A stretch of DNA of 64,000 nucleotides from Aquila chrysaetos chrysaetos (taxonomy: Eukaryota > Chordata > Aves > Accipitriformes > Accipitridae). The stretch is from assembly GCF_900496995.4 (NCBI RefSeq), contig NC_044009.1:47476005-47540004 (forward strand). The letters run 5' to 3'. The position numbers and the translations under genes are program-made. Numbering within the stretch: the first letter of the stretch is position 1; every line of letters begins with the position of its first letter. The notes under the pieces were generated by a model that worked only from the letters and a program-made list of their open reading frames with translations, ran no database searches and was not told the DNA's origin. Below, in pieces: positions 24,101 through 36,789 of this stretch.

Positions 24101-27100
24101 TTGTGTTTGGATAGAGGAGATTATTCTGTGATGGAGATAAAAGATTGACAATAAGACTTGTAGGCTGACTTTCCTTTGATGCAGTGTTGGCTCCCTGTGA
24201 ATTTTCTGTATTATTTTACTACGCTGATAACTGGATTTTGTGACACTAACTTACAGCTGGGTGTTGATACTGTCCAGTATGTAGTCCAAGACCTGGGCAA
24301 AAGCTGGAGAATTAGAAGCTGGACCTCAAAGTGCTCAAAGTTCGGTTGAGGAAAGGCTGAGGAGAAAGAGGAGTGGGATCTGCCTCGTTCTAAGGACGTG
24401 TATGTAAACGATGCCAGCAGTGTTTGTAATCTTTGTGTAACCAGGGTGGTTGAAATTTCCTGACATTTCTGCCTGCCTATAGACTGCCAAATAGCAGCAA
24501 TGATCTGAAAAATGTGTTGTTGGTTATGGAGCTGGTGGTGGCAGGGGTTCTCCCCTTTTCAGAGTCTTTCTCTTCCATCCTTGTTTGGCTAAAGGAGCAC
24601 AACAATTCCTGAATGATATTCAGCTGCTTATTATACATTTCCATAGAAACTCAAGGCTAGTATGATGGACCACTTATCCAAGGCTGTGTCTGGAATCAGC
24701 TTGTGGAGTAAAATTGCACAGGATGTATGCAGTGGTCAGCAAGCCAACCTGGCTACCATCCCTGTGGATTTCTTTCTATGTATTTCTGTTTGGAGGTTAA
24801 AGAATTTGACTCAGGGATGTCTAAATGGTGGCAACCTGCTGCCCTTAGACAGCAGAGATACGTGAACTACTATGGCATAAAAAGACCAAGCAACCAACAT
24901 GCTCTTTTCCTTGTCCACCACTTTGTCTCCTTGCTTTTTTTCCTACTAGAATTTGACTGTTGGAGTACCCTGTATAAAGTTTGTCACTTTATTCAGACTT
25001 TCAGGGTGAGGGTGACTGCATATGAGTATCTATCCCTACTTGATTTGGGGTGAAGTCCAAAATTGGATGGCACCTGTTTTCTAGATCTGGATGGGCTGCA
25101 ATCCAAGTTGATGGAAATGTCATGAACAGCTGATCTTGAAGCAAGGACTGTCAAAACACTCATGTTTATAACCTTAAGCCCATTTTTAGCACCAAACAAA
25201 TAATAACATTCTGTATACAGAGTAACAGAAAATCTCCTGTTTTCTTTCTGTTGCTTTGTCTTGAAATTTTGTTGCTAACCATATCAAATACTGCTGCTTT
25301 CAGATTCCAAATGTATGTTCTGGTACAGTCATAAAATCAAGCCTTGACTCTGAACCTGCCCTACACCTGAATCCATATCTGATGACTGCCTCTTGAGGCT
25401 ATCTTTAATGAACAAAAATGGTATGAGGTGGGATATGAAAAAGATACAAGCTTGTTCTAAATTAACTTCTAACTAAATATTCCGAAATAAGTTAAAACCA
25501 AAACCTTCTAAGGATACATACATATTTTATGAGTCTTCTGTATGGCAAGATTTTTGTAAGTCTTGCCATAAGGTACAGATCAGCCAGGTAGAGAAACATA
25601 TAAGGTTTTAATGCTGTGCCCAGCCCTAAATACTTTCAACACAACTTTGTCCTGTATTAGAACCTGTGCTCTCTCATGCTAAATATTTCCTCAGTTTTTG
25701 TACATGGCCTCACGGAAAAGTATAGGAGATGCAATGGTAGTGAAGATTTTATAAAAGAGTTGCTATCCTGTCTGATTTTTATAGGCAGTCTCTTTGGATA
25801 CTGGGTCGGTGGGCTATCTTTGGTAACAAAGCAAGTTCCTTCTAGCTTTTAATCAGGTTTTAAGCTGAGGGTTTGGCTAAATTTATGGGGCAGAGTATTT
25901 TATTGATAGAAGAGCTTGCCAGACCTCTTTGGCAATGCTCTCTTTTCACTTAAAGACCTTGGTGTAAATCTTTTTAATGGTTCAGCTACAAAAAATTTCA
26001 AAGAATCTTTCCCCACTTCTTACCATTGCACTATCATCTGTGTAAATCATCTTGCTTACTCATTCTCTTAGCTACTTTAGATTGTTAGTCTTAATGACAG
26101 GATTGCAGTAAAAGTGGGAAAAAAAGTATTTTAAACTGTCATTAGTCCATAAAACTTTGATCATTTATAGTAAGTGGGAATTCATCTTGGACTTTTAAGA
26201 GAAGGGTGAGGTCAGTCAGACCATCCCTACTCAGTTGTGTACCCATGTGATAAAGCACACCTCAAGGGAAAAACAGAAGGTGGAAATGCAAGTATTAAAT
26301 GTTCTAAGACTTGGATACAGCTAGTCTTTAAGTTATAAAATATGATGCAGTAAGTACCGAGGGCTTTTTCCTTGAACCTTTCCTGTACTTTACTTTAGTG
26401 TTGCATATTATAGAATGAGAGTTATTTTAGTGGCACAAAGTTTGATTGCAGCAAATCATTTCAGAATTAACATTCCCATCATTCAGCAGTTCCTGAAATG
26501 TAAATGCCATGCTTACTGTAGTACTGAAAAAGGACTTTTCGCTGTATATTCTGTATTTGCATTCATTTTTAATAACTGTGACAATGTGTGGGAAACTCTT
26601 CCAGGGTAAATGTGGGTCCAGTGCAGAAATCTTACAATATGATTAGCATCTTCCTAGTTAAATCTTTAAAAAAGATTTTAGTGAGGTGGAAAGTCTTCCT
26701 TGGGACCTTGTGCTATATTAATACGAACTTCAACCACAGCCTCTATGTTTGCCAAGATTCATTGGTATTGATAAACTGGAATGAATGACCAGACCTTAAA
26801 TATTCTAAAAACAGGCTTTTGCTGTAATTTTGAAGATATATCGTTTGACAGATTAAGAGTCAGCCACTTGAATTGCCAATACTTCATGTATGAATTCTCT
26901 TCAAACTTTAAGATGAATTTTGGATTACCTGAAAACATAAGTACTGCTGAAGTGTGCAGGACTCATTCAAAACAATTAAATTAAAAAACTTTGCAGAGTT
27001 CAAAGCACTGCATAAGTATATAGGAACTTGTCTCTTAAAACAGAGAGAGGTGTATTGTGATCATTAATGAATATAAGTTGTTTTATGCACATAAGTATTG

Positions 27101-30100
27101 GGCTAGTAGAATGTGTGTTTCCTGGTGGGTTGGTTTTTTTTTACACATGTATTTTATAGCACATCTGAAGATTCATTCCTGCCATTCTGTCAAGCATCAT
27201 TACAGTTCACTCAGTGACTTCCCCCCAGCTCTTTCCAAACTTACGCAGAACCCATTTAGACTCTGTTTTTATTGTGCTTAGTTTCAATAGAAACAGGTAA
27301 TTGTGGCAATAATTTGATGAAAATCTGATTATCCCTTTTAAATGAGTAGAATATAAAAAATACACTATTATGCCTGCTACATAGAATAGTCAGGCTGATT
27401 TTGGAATACTCTTGTGCTATGTGTAGTGGGTGTATTTGTGAAGCGGTGCAGCATGCTACTTTGTTGTTCTGAACTCATGCTTTTGTTTTGCTGTTCCTCT
27501 TACATAAAAATCAACAAGCTTTAACAGGAGTAACCATCTATGCAAATGGAACAAAATAGCACATGGACTACCTTCCTTAAACATGCATACATCTTTTGGG
27601 CAAATGCAGAAATGGTTTTGAGCAGAAACTGTACGTGGTGTGTACTATGCTGAAGAGCTTTGCCATGTTTTCTTTCCCTGGTAATTTATATAAACTCAGG
27701 TTGCATAAAAGAAGAGGTAAACCCTGGGTAAATATCTTGATTGAATTTCAACCTGGATTATGAATAATGATTTTGAAGTCTTAGAACTCAGCTTACAATA
27801 TATGCATTTCAAAAGGGCTTGTTCCTGGCTTGCTTTATTTAGCATCCTTGTGGATAGTTTTTTATTATTGATTTCTGTTGTTGTGTTTTCCTACAAGATT
27901 TACTAGATGTACTGGAGGTGTCCTTTGTACAATTTCATTTTCTTTTATTGGTTCCCTTAGGACATCATTATCCTTTGAATAAGCACAGAAAACTGTGTTC
28001 TCCTCCTGTTTGGATTTCTTCCATACTCTTTATTTCTATTTGAACAACAAGATTGGTCAGGGAATTCAGAATTAAGACTCCATTTCACATTCTTTTCCTT
28101 GCCTAACTGTGTTGCAACTAATATTGTCCTCAGGGTATTTAATAAAATGAGGCAGGAATGCATCCTGAAAAAACAGTAGGGCCATGTGTAAGGGGCTGGA
28201 ATGCACAAGATCACCAATTATGTGAAAACGTTCTTAAACTCAGAAGAGCTGATATGAAAAAGTTTGCAGTCAGAATTACTCTATGAGGAGGAAGTATATG
28301 TCAGAATTAGAATATGATATCCACAAAGTAGGAGAAAACTCTTTTGAAGTTTATTCTTCATGCAGATCTCTTCTCCTTTTCTGCCCCTGTCTATCTTTCT
28401 ATATAGTCTGGCTCCTACTTTCCATTTATTAAGAAAACCCCTTTAAAACAAAGTTATAATCCAGTTGTGCAAGCAATTTTGCTTCAGTCATGGCAAAGAG
28501 AACAAAAGAAAGTCTTCTCTCAGCTTGTTTATCCCAAAGGGATGGATGGTTTCTGCTATGGTTTCAGGAAAAAGAGATATTTAAATGGCACATTTTCTAC
28601 TGACCCTAAGATTTCAAGGAATTAAACAAAGAAAAAAAATGAGAGCACAAAAATCTTTAAATTAAAAAGCTGAGCAAGAGAGTTTTTCATCCTCGCTTTA
28701 TTTGTTCTCTAAAGCTTTGACTGCTGGAAAGAGAAAAAAAAAATATCCAAACTTCAGCTGGAGTAGGAATGAAAGAGAAAAGTGTCAGGCCTTTCAAAAA
28801 AACCCCAAAAGCAAGCTGAAAGGCATCCTCTTAGTGCAGGATGTAAGGGATAAGTTCTGCCTTAATTGCAAGGATGCAAAAACTCAGAAAACTGCAGAGC
28901 TGCTTGAAGTTGATGCATCACATAAAAGCAGTCAGACTGTGCTGTCGCAAAGGGTCTTTCCTTTGGTTTTCATTTTATTGTTTTTTAATGTAAACCAGAT
29001 TTACTTAGATTTAATTGTATGCTGCTAGTCCTGGTTTAAGCCATGAACTCTTCACTCTACTAGAAGCACCACAGAAAGATTTAAGTGAGAAGCACTTTTA
29101 GTGAAACTATTCCTGTTCCTCTGCTTTGGTCTCATGTCAAACCCTTAATGTTTATTGCTTTATTATGCATTTGTGTTTGAATGAGCAGCTTAGTGAGGCT
29201 CCATCTGCTCAGTTCTGGTAGAGTCCAGGAGGATGTGAAGGATTCGGTTACAGTGTTTGAAGAGTAGTAGATAACTCCAGTACCGTGGCCAATGCTCCCT
29301 TCCCTCACTTCGTAGCTCTGCAGATTAACTGGCATTAATGCAAGCATTCACAGCTGCACATGGAATATTACAGAAAACATGATGGCTCCATGTTTGCCTT
29401 GCATATGCTCATTTGCCTACAAATAGGTGTAGAGTCTTATTCTGGTTTTCTTTTTTTTTTTACTTTTCTATTTTCTCTCTTGAGAAAGTGTACAGGCACG
29501 GCAAAAGCTATTTTGGTCAGTGTACGGGACCATTATTTTTGTTTCCATTTATTTGCATTAAATAAAATCCTTCAAAGTGTGTTCTAAAGACTTACATACT
29601 ATTGCGGTCAGACTAATGAATCTGTAGTTCCAAAGTTATTCCATCCAACCTTTTAAAACATACACAGTGTATTTTCTCTTTTTAAGCCTGAATTTCTTAG
29701 ATTTATTGGAGAAATCATGCTGTCAGACTTTCTTTGTTAATGGTAACTATTGGGCATATTCAGCTTGAGAACATCAAGCTTTACTTTTACTTTGGATTCA
29801 GTAACATCTGTTCCTCAACCTCATTGCAGTTAGCTGTCTCATCTCTATGGAAAGCTTGAGAATAGTCATCTCAGTGAGTATTCACAGAGACTAACTTGGG
29901 TGTGTCAGTCTAGAAGCCTAAACTGGGAACATAGCTGTCCTATATGATTTAGAGGCAGGAACTAACAGACAATCTAAATATAATTTTTAGAATTTTTAGT
30001 CACAGGTATATTAGCTTTAATTTATGCCTGACCACAGTTTATTGCATCCCTGATGCTTATTTCCCTGTTCCCTTACATATTGCTGAAGAACAATTCTGTT

Positions 30101-31960
30101 CTAAATTTTGTTGCAGATTCTCATTCTGTGTGGTTTTTGATAGCTTTCACCTTTTTCTCTTGGAGCTTGAGATCACATTTGATCCTGAAAAGGAAGAAGC
30201 TTTCTTTGCTGAATGGTCTTTTTTTGTTTTTATTCCCTGTAGCCTCTGCATATTTATAACACCATTCTGGGGTCATTTTAGCTCAGTGTGAAACTCTTTT
30301 TTACCAGCTTTTAATCTTTACTTGAAACACAAGTGCCAAGTATATTTTTAATTTAAGAACCTTCTAAACCTAGAAGATGTTTTTGGCCCAGTAATAGCTA
30401 GTATTTTCAAAAGGTTAAGCTGCATGGAAAATGTGACAAGATGTACTTATAAAATTAGTGATGAATCCAGCCTGTATAAATTCATTTTTCTGATGTGCAT
30501 CATGCAATTTTAAATCAGTCTTCTATGTTGGCAACTATGACTGGCATAGATGACAGGCAGCTGCTGAGTCCAGATCTTGTTTGTGATTCTGCAACCCTTA
30601 CAGAAATGTCATGGCTGGGTATGGTGTTTGGTTATATTAACGCTGATGTTAAATTTCAAAGAACCCTTCTTCCACTGAAAGGAGTCATGAAGAATATCTC
30701 AAAATAAAGTTGGTTCTACCACTTTGGACCAGATCCAGACAAAACTGGTGCTGTGATATCTGCCTGAGTCTTCACCCAGTCTGAAACATTTACCCAGTGT
30801 TGTGACCTGCATTACACAAACCCTGCAGTATTGGGGTGTCCTGGTTGCCACCAACCAACGATCCTCTACATGCTACTCTTCTTCTGTCAGTTTAACTCAG
30901 TTCTTCCTCGGTAAGGAAGAACAGAGTCCTCTTTCTTCCCTCTGTGCTCCTGAAGGAGAGAGCCATCAGGTTGGCCATTAGCCAGGAATCATTGCCCTTG
31001 TACAGTTGGTCTGTAGGCTTGGTCATAAGGCGTTGGAGGTATGCGAGTGCTGGCTTTAAGGGAGAAATAAGAATTCAAGCAACAGTTACCTGATTTCATC
31101 CTGTGGCTGACTTGGCTTTGTCTGATAACATAAGGAGAGCCAGCAAAGTGTAGCTCTGCAGCATGCTGGGACACAATCTAATTTTGGATGGATTCTGTGT
31201 ACTGCTGCAGGGAGCTACTGAATTATTGTGCTATCGCTAGTTACGTTATTTTGCTTGAGGATGTGCGCAGATTCTGTTTAAACAATAATTAAATTTCATT
31301 TGTAGGGGATGACTGAATGTGTGGAAAGACAGTTAAAATAATCAAGGACACAATTATTCACAAAATCAATAGAAATTCTAATAATCTACCACTTCATTTC
31401 TTTCATAAATCTGCTGGGTTGTTCATATTTCATATTTTTCTCATGTACAGATCAATTCAATTTTAGGTAATTAAATACACTTTTTAACTTATTGGCCTTT
31501 GAAGGCTACTGTACATCACCAATTTATATAAACTACACTTGTACAGTCTATTTTTAACTTTCCATACTTGAACAAAGTGGTTGGCTATTGACCTTTGCAG
31601 GGTCACACCTGTGTATATTACTGAGTAATAGCCAATTTGTTGTTCTAACCTGTTATGTGCTCTCTACACATTTGATCGGACCTACAACCCAAACAATTTA
31701 AGTTAATTTTATTTAAAGATACAGAATTATTCTTGCTGAAAGATTAGGGAGGTTTGTGTTAAGAAATCAGAAATTTTTGCTATGACTCACAAGTGCCTGA
31801 CAATCTTTAGAGGAAGTATCACTAGTCTAATCTTTTGGGACTTTCTTAACACTAACTTTATTTCAGAATTGTAACACCTCCATATATATGAAAATCTAAA
31901 CCAGAGAAGCTCTTAATTTAAAAATATTAAACCTCCATAGTTTCACTGCAGTAGAACAGA
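21150..31960. other. Intergenic AT-rich DNA, no gene seen
   Basis: No gene, RNA or well-matched repeat is recognised. There is a short (CAAA)n tract near 22230-22255. Open frames are short and scattered over all frames. Confidence 0.6.
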
Positions 31961-31969
31961 TTAAAATTT

Positions 31970-32200
31970 ATCTTTATGCATGTGCTAATGGCACCTAATT
32001 ACCAGATACCTGCTGATATTGTCTTCATTCACTGAAAGTGAATGTCTAAATGGATTATATAATATATAAATATTTTCAGGTCATCTACTCATCTATAAAT
32101 TAATTTCTTTCCACAGGTCTACTTGCCAGATGGAAACAGGCACAAAAATAAAAGTATATAATGTGATTTCTGCATTTTAATTATATATCCAATTATAGAA
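31970..32200. promoter_or_regulatory. Candidate conserved non-coding element
   Basis: The sequence contains CATGTGCTAATGGCACCTAATTACCAG, here cited only for its motifs: E-box-like and TAATTA sites in close order. It continues with an inverted TCACTGAAAGTGA and a TATAAATTAATTTC tract. This style is typical of vertebrate enhancer elements, but no comparison was possible. Confidence 0.2.
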
Positions 32201-35200
32201 TGCAGACTTACACAAAGATGAACATATACAAATATATGTACATTTTTTTAATGAGTTATTAAGCACCAACTTATTTAATGAAATGTTGGGGTATGAAGAT
32301 GAGCAGAATGCGTAGTCCAACTAAGGCAATAGACCGTAGCACTGCTGTTACTGTCAGTCACAAGTTTAAAATACTCCTGATCACAAGCCTTTCTGTCAGC
32401 AATCTTGAATTAAATTCCACAAAGTTCCTAATTAACACATGTACGGTAACCTCATGAAATTGGAGGTTTGTTACTGTACAAGGGACTTGCTAAATCTTAA
32501 GTATTAACTTCAGTTAGAGATTAACACCTAAAGTAATAGCTGCAAGTTAGTGTCCACTTTATTATTATTCACATTATATTGCATGCATTAAAACTATTTA
32601 TTTTGTCAGTATAAAAACCAAAACAAACAAAACAAGCCCCAACAAAACTGGGTACTTTTTTTTTTCTTTCTAGATTGCTAACAATTATCCAAGAGCCATT
32701 TGCAGAGGGCTCAGGCACCTCAGAATATTGAATGCTTCAATTTCCTCTGCGTTACTACATCACAGTGCTCAAGGCCACTTCAGTGCCTATTTGTCATGCT
32801 TGTAAGCACCTGAAATCTGATTTTTCTTACTCACCATGCAGCATATGCGAACACCAATATAGAAAGATCCATGATGGGATTCTAAAGTTTAGTGAACACA
32901 ACGCTTAATCAGTGCCATGAAATTTGTTTTAGCTATACTTTCATACACAATCAGAACAAGAGGTACTATTTTAATTTTCCAAGGTGACACAGAGTTATTA
33001 GAAACTGAAACCTGTCCTTAAATGTTGAGGCAAACTGAGCTGTAGGCTTCATTTTTGCCTGAAATGGGAACATAATGGAGTACCAATCCTGAAAAAAATG
33101 GGGACTTGGACATTATCTGATATAATATTCCAATTCTGCTTAGCAGATTGACTTGTCAGGGATTCACAAGAAAGCTCAAACCATGTACCATATGTGATCA
33201 AGTAGCCACACAGAAGGGTTTTTTATTTTTCCCCCAGCTGGCACTGAGCTCTCCCTTTTTCTTCTAGGCCTGTATGTTGCTCAGCTGCTCTGCTGACATT
33301 TGATTGTGGAACAGCAGTTTTGCATTTGGGGACCCTCTCTGGAGATTGCAGAATATGCTGTTTTAAGCTAAGTTACTGAAACGTGTATTTCAATTCTATG
33401 TCTTCGGACTCTAAAAAGAAACAAACAAACTCAGCAGAGCATCTTGTTTCCCGACTCCTCTCTGTGACCTGCCTGCATGGCTTGTCCTGTTCATCAGGGA
33501 TGGACTATACCTCTTTCAGTATCTTTATGGAAGTAAGCTGCTAGCAACCACGTAGAGGTCATACATTCTGTTCATCACTTCTCAGCTGATGTTCACCCCT
33601 GTAAATTATTCTGCATTAGTTTGATCACTTTCCCAATTTGGAATACACAAAGATGGTCTCTTGTCTTCCTGCTTATTTCAACACTTGTCAATTTTAGTGC
33701 TGTTCAGGTAATGGCTGGTCTAGAAGTACATACACAGAAGCCTGTTAGGATGTATGTAGATGTTAAATGTTTGTATGCATTGTCATTTTTAATCTGCATC
33801 TGCATACTAGCAATTTTTTTTCCATAAAACCTTAATTTCATTTTCAAAGACCCAAGTCTTGTTGAAATTCAAATGAATTTGGATATTATTGACAGGTAAG
33901 TTCCAGCAATTCCTGACTGTACAGTTTTAGAAGCTATTGCCCCAGCTGTATGTCTTTTTCTGTGGCAGAGTGACTGGCTAGCAGAGTTGGCAAAAGTAAC
34001 TAGATCTTTAACCACCACAACTAACAGCCTAATGTGTCCTTTGAAACGGCTATTGATCTAGTTTAAGCAATTTTATCAGTCCAGGAACAGTGGTACCTCC
34101 AAGATTTAATCTGTTTCTGCTGGTATAGACACTAACTTTCAGCAGATGGAGATGGTGGGCAACAAATTCCAAATCACTGGTGCAGGACTTGCCCAACCTT
34201 GTCTTTTAACAGCCTTCATTTTCTGCATTACTTAAGACTCTTAAGCTTTCTTTTTCCTGTTTTTTTCATTTTTTATTTTTGGCATCTGTTAAACTACTTA
34301 TGAAAAAGAAGCAGATCTGGAGGGTAATGGAGTGAAATTATTAGCCTTTTAGAATGAGATGATAATTAAGCCAACATGAGAAGATCACTAACTATAAATA
34401 ATGCCAGTGAAAATAAGTTCGCTAATTCTTATTTACATTATGGCTACTTTTGGACCCCTTTATTCTCTTTGAGGCCATAAGATCTTTAAAGTCCATAATG
34501 GAAATGAGAATGGGCCTTTTAAATAGTTTTAATTAAACAGTTTAATGAGCTTAATTAAAACATTTCAAGAGCGGTGGTGTTTTTCTAACAGTAGTGATTT
34601 GTTAAGTCACTTTTCCTATGTATTTCCCATCCTGGGGAAAGCTGGGCCACATAAGTATAGGCGAACACACCAAGATGGCAGCGAGAAATAGTTTCTGCAT
34701 AGAAGAGGATCTGCTCATTTGTAATGTTAGTGACAGCTGAAATATGCCAATCAATGGATTGTCTCATGTAATGAAGTACACTGCAATGTTACGGCATTTG
34801 CTGGAATGTAAAGGCACACCATAACATGCATTTTATTTCTGCTTCATCTCATTACAGATGCTAAAATAAGCAGTAACATGTTTTATGTAGCAGAAAAGTA
34901 GTCTTTGATTTTTATCCTGACTCTAGCTGGATTCAGCTGTATTTTGTGCAGTGCAGGAGTGTTGTGGATTGCTTTCATTGGCTGTTTCTCTTTGGGTCTG
35001 CCTTGCTGGCCACTGCTGGTGCTTCAATGGTCCTGACCTACACTTGGCTCGTCCAGGGTTGGTGCTTAGCACCTAGCTGGTATAGATACTGAACATTCCA
35101 GAGACTGCCTCTTACATCAGCCAGAAACTCTCACTTATGCTGTTATCTTTCACAGCACCTGTTATTAAAGCCTGTCTTTTCCACTCAGATTTTCTTTGAG

Positions 35201-36335
35201 CAGTGTGGCAAATAAAAATTGGTTGCAGTGGTAATGAAACAGCACACAGTAGGACCTTACTACCCTGCAGCCTGGCTCCTTTTTCCCATGTATATATCTT
35301 GAATCAGTTTGTTATATCTCTTATCATGATGCTAAAATTTCTGTCATGCATTTCTGATATGCTAATTACTGTGTATGCATGTATTTAGCATATACTCAGG
35401 CTCCAATCACTAGCAGCATCACATGTTCTTTAAAGGTAACCCTTGAAAATTTCAGGGTCTCATAACTTCCTTTTATACTCCTGCAGGTGTCTTTGGTAGA
35501 CCTTTATTAGTTAATAAGATACAGATATCCTGTGTCACTGTTACCTAGTTTGGCATTCACAATCTCAAGTCACTCTCCATCATTTCATTTGCACTGACAC
35601 AGTAGTTAAGACTATGTATTTCTCTACACATAGTATTCTTTTAAGTTACAATTTTAAACAGATTTTCCACCCAGCCAGACATTTCAGGTAGAACTCGGGG
35701 AAGTTCTAATCATCATAGAAAATAGTGCCGAAAGGGATCTTGATGAAATATGCATCCTGTGTGAGGTTTACTTTTCTGGCAAAGGCTTGTCATGTTTGTG
35801 GTATGAGACACCTCAAAAATCATTTTCTGCTTGTCATTCTCCATCATTTGCTTGTACAGTGGATTATTCTTATCCATGTGTAGTACTACATACATTTCTA
35901 TACTGAAATGCATCTTTTTAAGAACATTTCTCCTTTTATTTTTCTTTCTGAGTTAATCTCTAATTCTAATCCTACCCTCCAAAGCTATCAACTCTAAATT
36001 TAAATCTTAACCCATCACCCAAACAATCATTAAAACCTTCTTACTAATTCAGGCCCAGAATAGACCTGAGAGGTCCTTCTGATAGAAATAGACCCCTGCC
36101 TCCGACTGTTTCAATTTTTGGAAATCCCCTTTTAAGGCATGATCAGTTCCTCCTTTCTCCAGGAATCTTTTTTTGCTCTCCTATTGATCTGCACACCTGG
36201 ATACCCCTCATTTCCATCTGGAATAATAGATCCTGGCACTGCCCAGAAGTACAGATTTTTCCTGTGAAGTCCTTGCATTTTTCAAGTTTTTCTTACTATT
36301 CTGTTCTACAATCTTCCTTTCCAGGGAATCATAAG
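32200..36335. other. Intergenic DNA, no gene seen
   Basis: Apart from the ATTA-rich stretch listed separately, this interval holds short A/C-rich simple tracts near 32618-32650 and nothing I recognise. Open frames are short. Confidence 0.55.
34330..34600. promoter_or_regulatory. Candidate conserved non-coding element with dense TAAT/ATTA sites
   Basis: Homeodomain-type cores recur at short spacing: GATAATTAAGCC, GCTAATTC, AGTTTTAATTAAACAG and GAGCTTAATTAAAAC. Between them lies little simple repeat. The motif density is seen; enhancer activity and conservation are inferred. Confidence 0.25.
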
Positions 36336-36339
36336 CTCA

Positions 36340-36785
36340 TAATTTCATAGAATCATAGGAAAAATTAGATTGAAAAGGACCTCTAGAGTTATTCAATACA
36401 TCTTCCATTTTCAAATGGGGCCTTACCTTGTCAAGTTCTGAAATTCTCCAAGGAGGAGGCTTCCACAGCCTCCCTGGAACCTGTTCCAGTGCTTAACCAT
36501 GCTTGTGGTAAGGAGCATTTTTCCTGAAGTAGAAAAAAAAAAATAAATTATGTTATTGCAACTTGTGATTATTGCCGCTTGTCCTTTCATTGTATGCCTC
36601 TTATAAAAGCCTGGCTCTGCCTTCCCATTTAATTGTTCCAAGACTGCTGTTAGATTTTCACCTAGCTTGCTTTCTCATCTCCATTTTAACCACCCCTCTT
36701 CCTGTAGCCTGTCCTAGGTGTCATGTGTCCCAGCCCTCTTACTATCTTAGCGTCTCTCTGCAGTGATTACTGTTGCTAGTCACAT
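36340..36785 (-). mobile_element. CR1 LINE, truncated 3' end
   Basis: The plus strand begins TCATAGAATCATAGG, the complement of the CR1 terminal repeat. It continues AAAAGGACCTCTAGAG, CTTCCACAGCCTCCCTGGAA, CCTGTTCCAGTGCTTAACCA, GCTTGTCCTTTCATTG and AGCCTGTCCTAGG in the order of a CR1 3' region read backwards. The element is therefore on the minus strand with its 3' end at the left. Only the last few hundred bases are present, the usual 5' truncation, and no protein remains. An A-rich interruption sits near 36531-36545. It is less diverged than the copy at 6850-10500. Confidence 0.85.
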
Positions 36786-36789
36786 CTTA

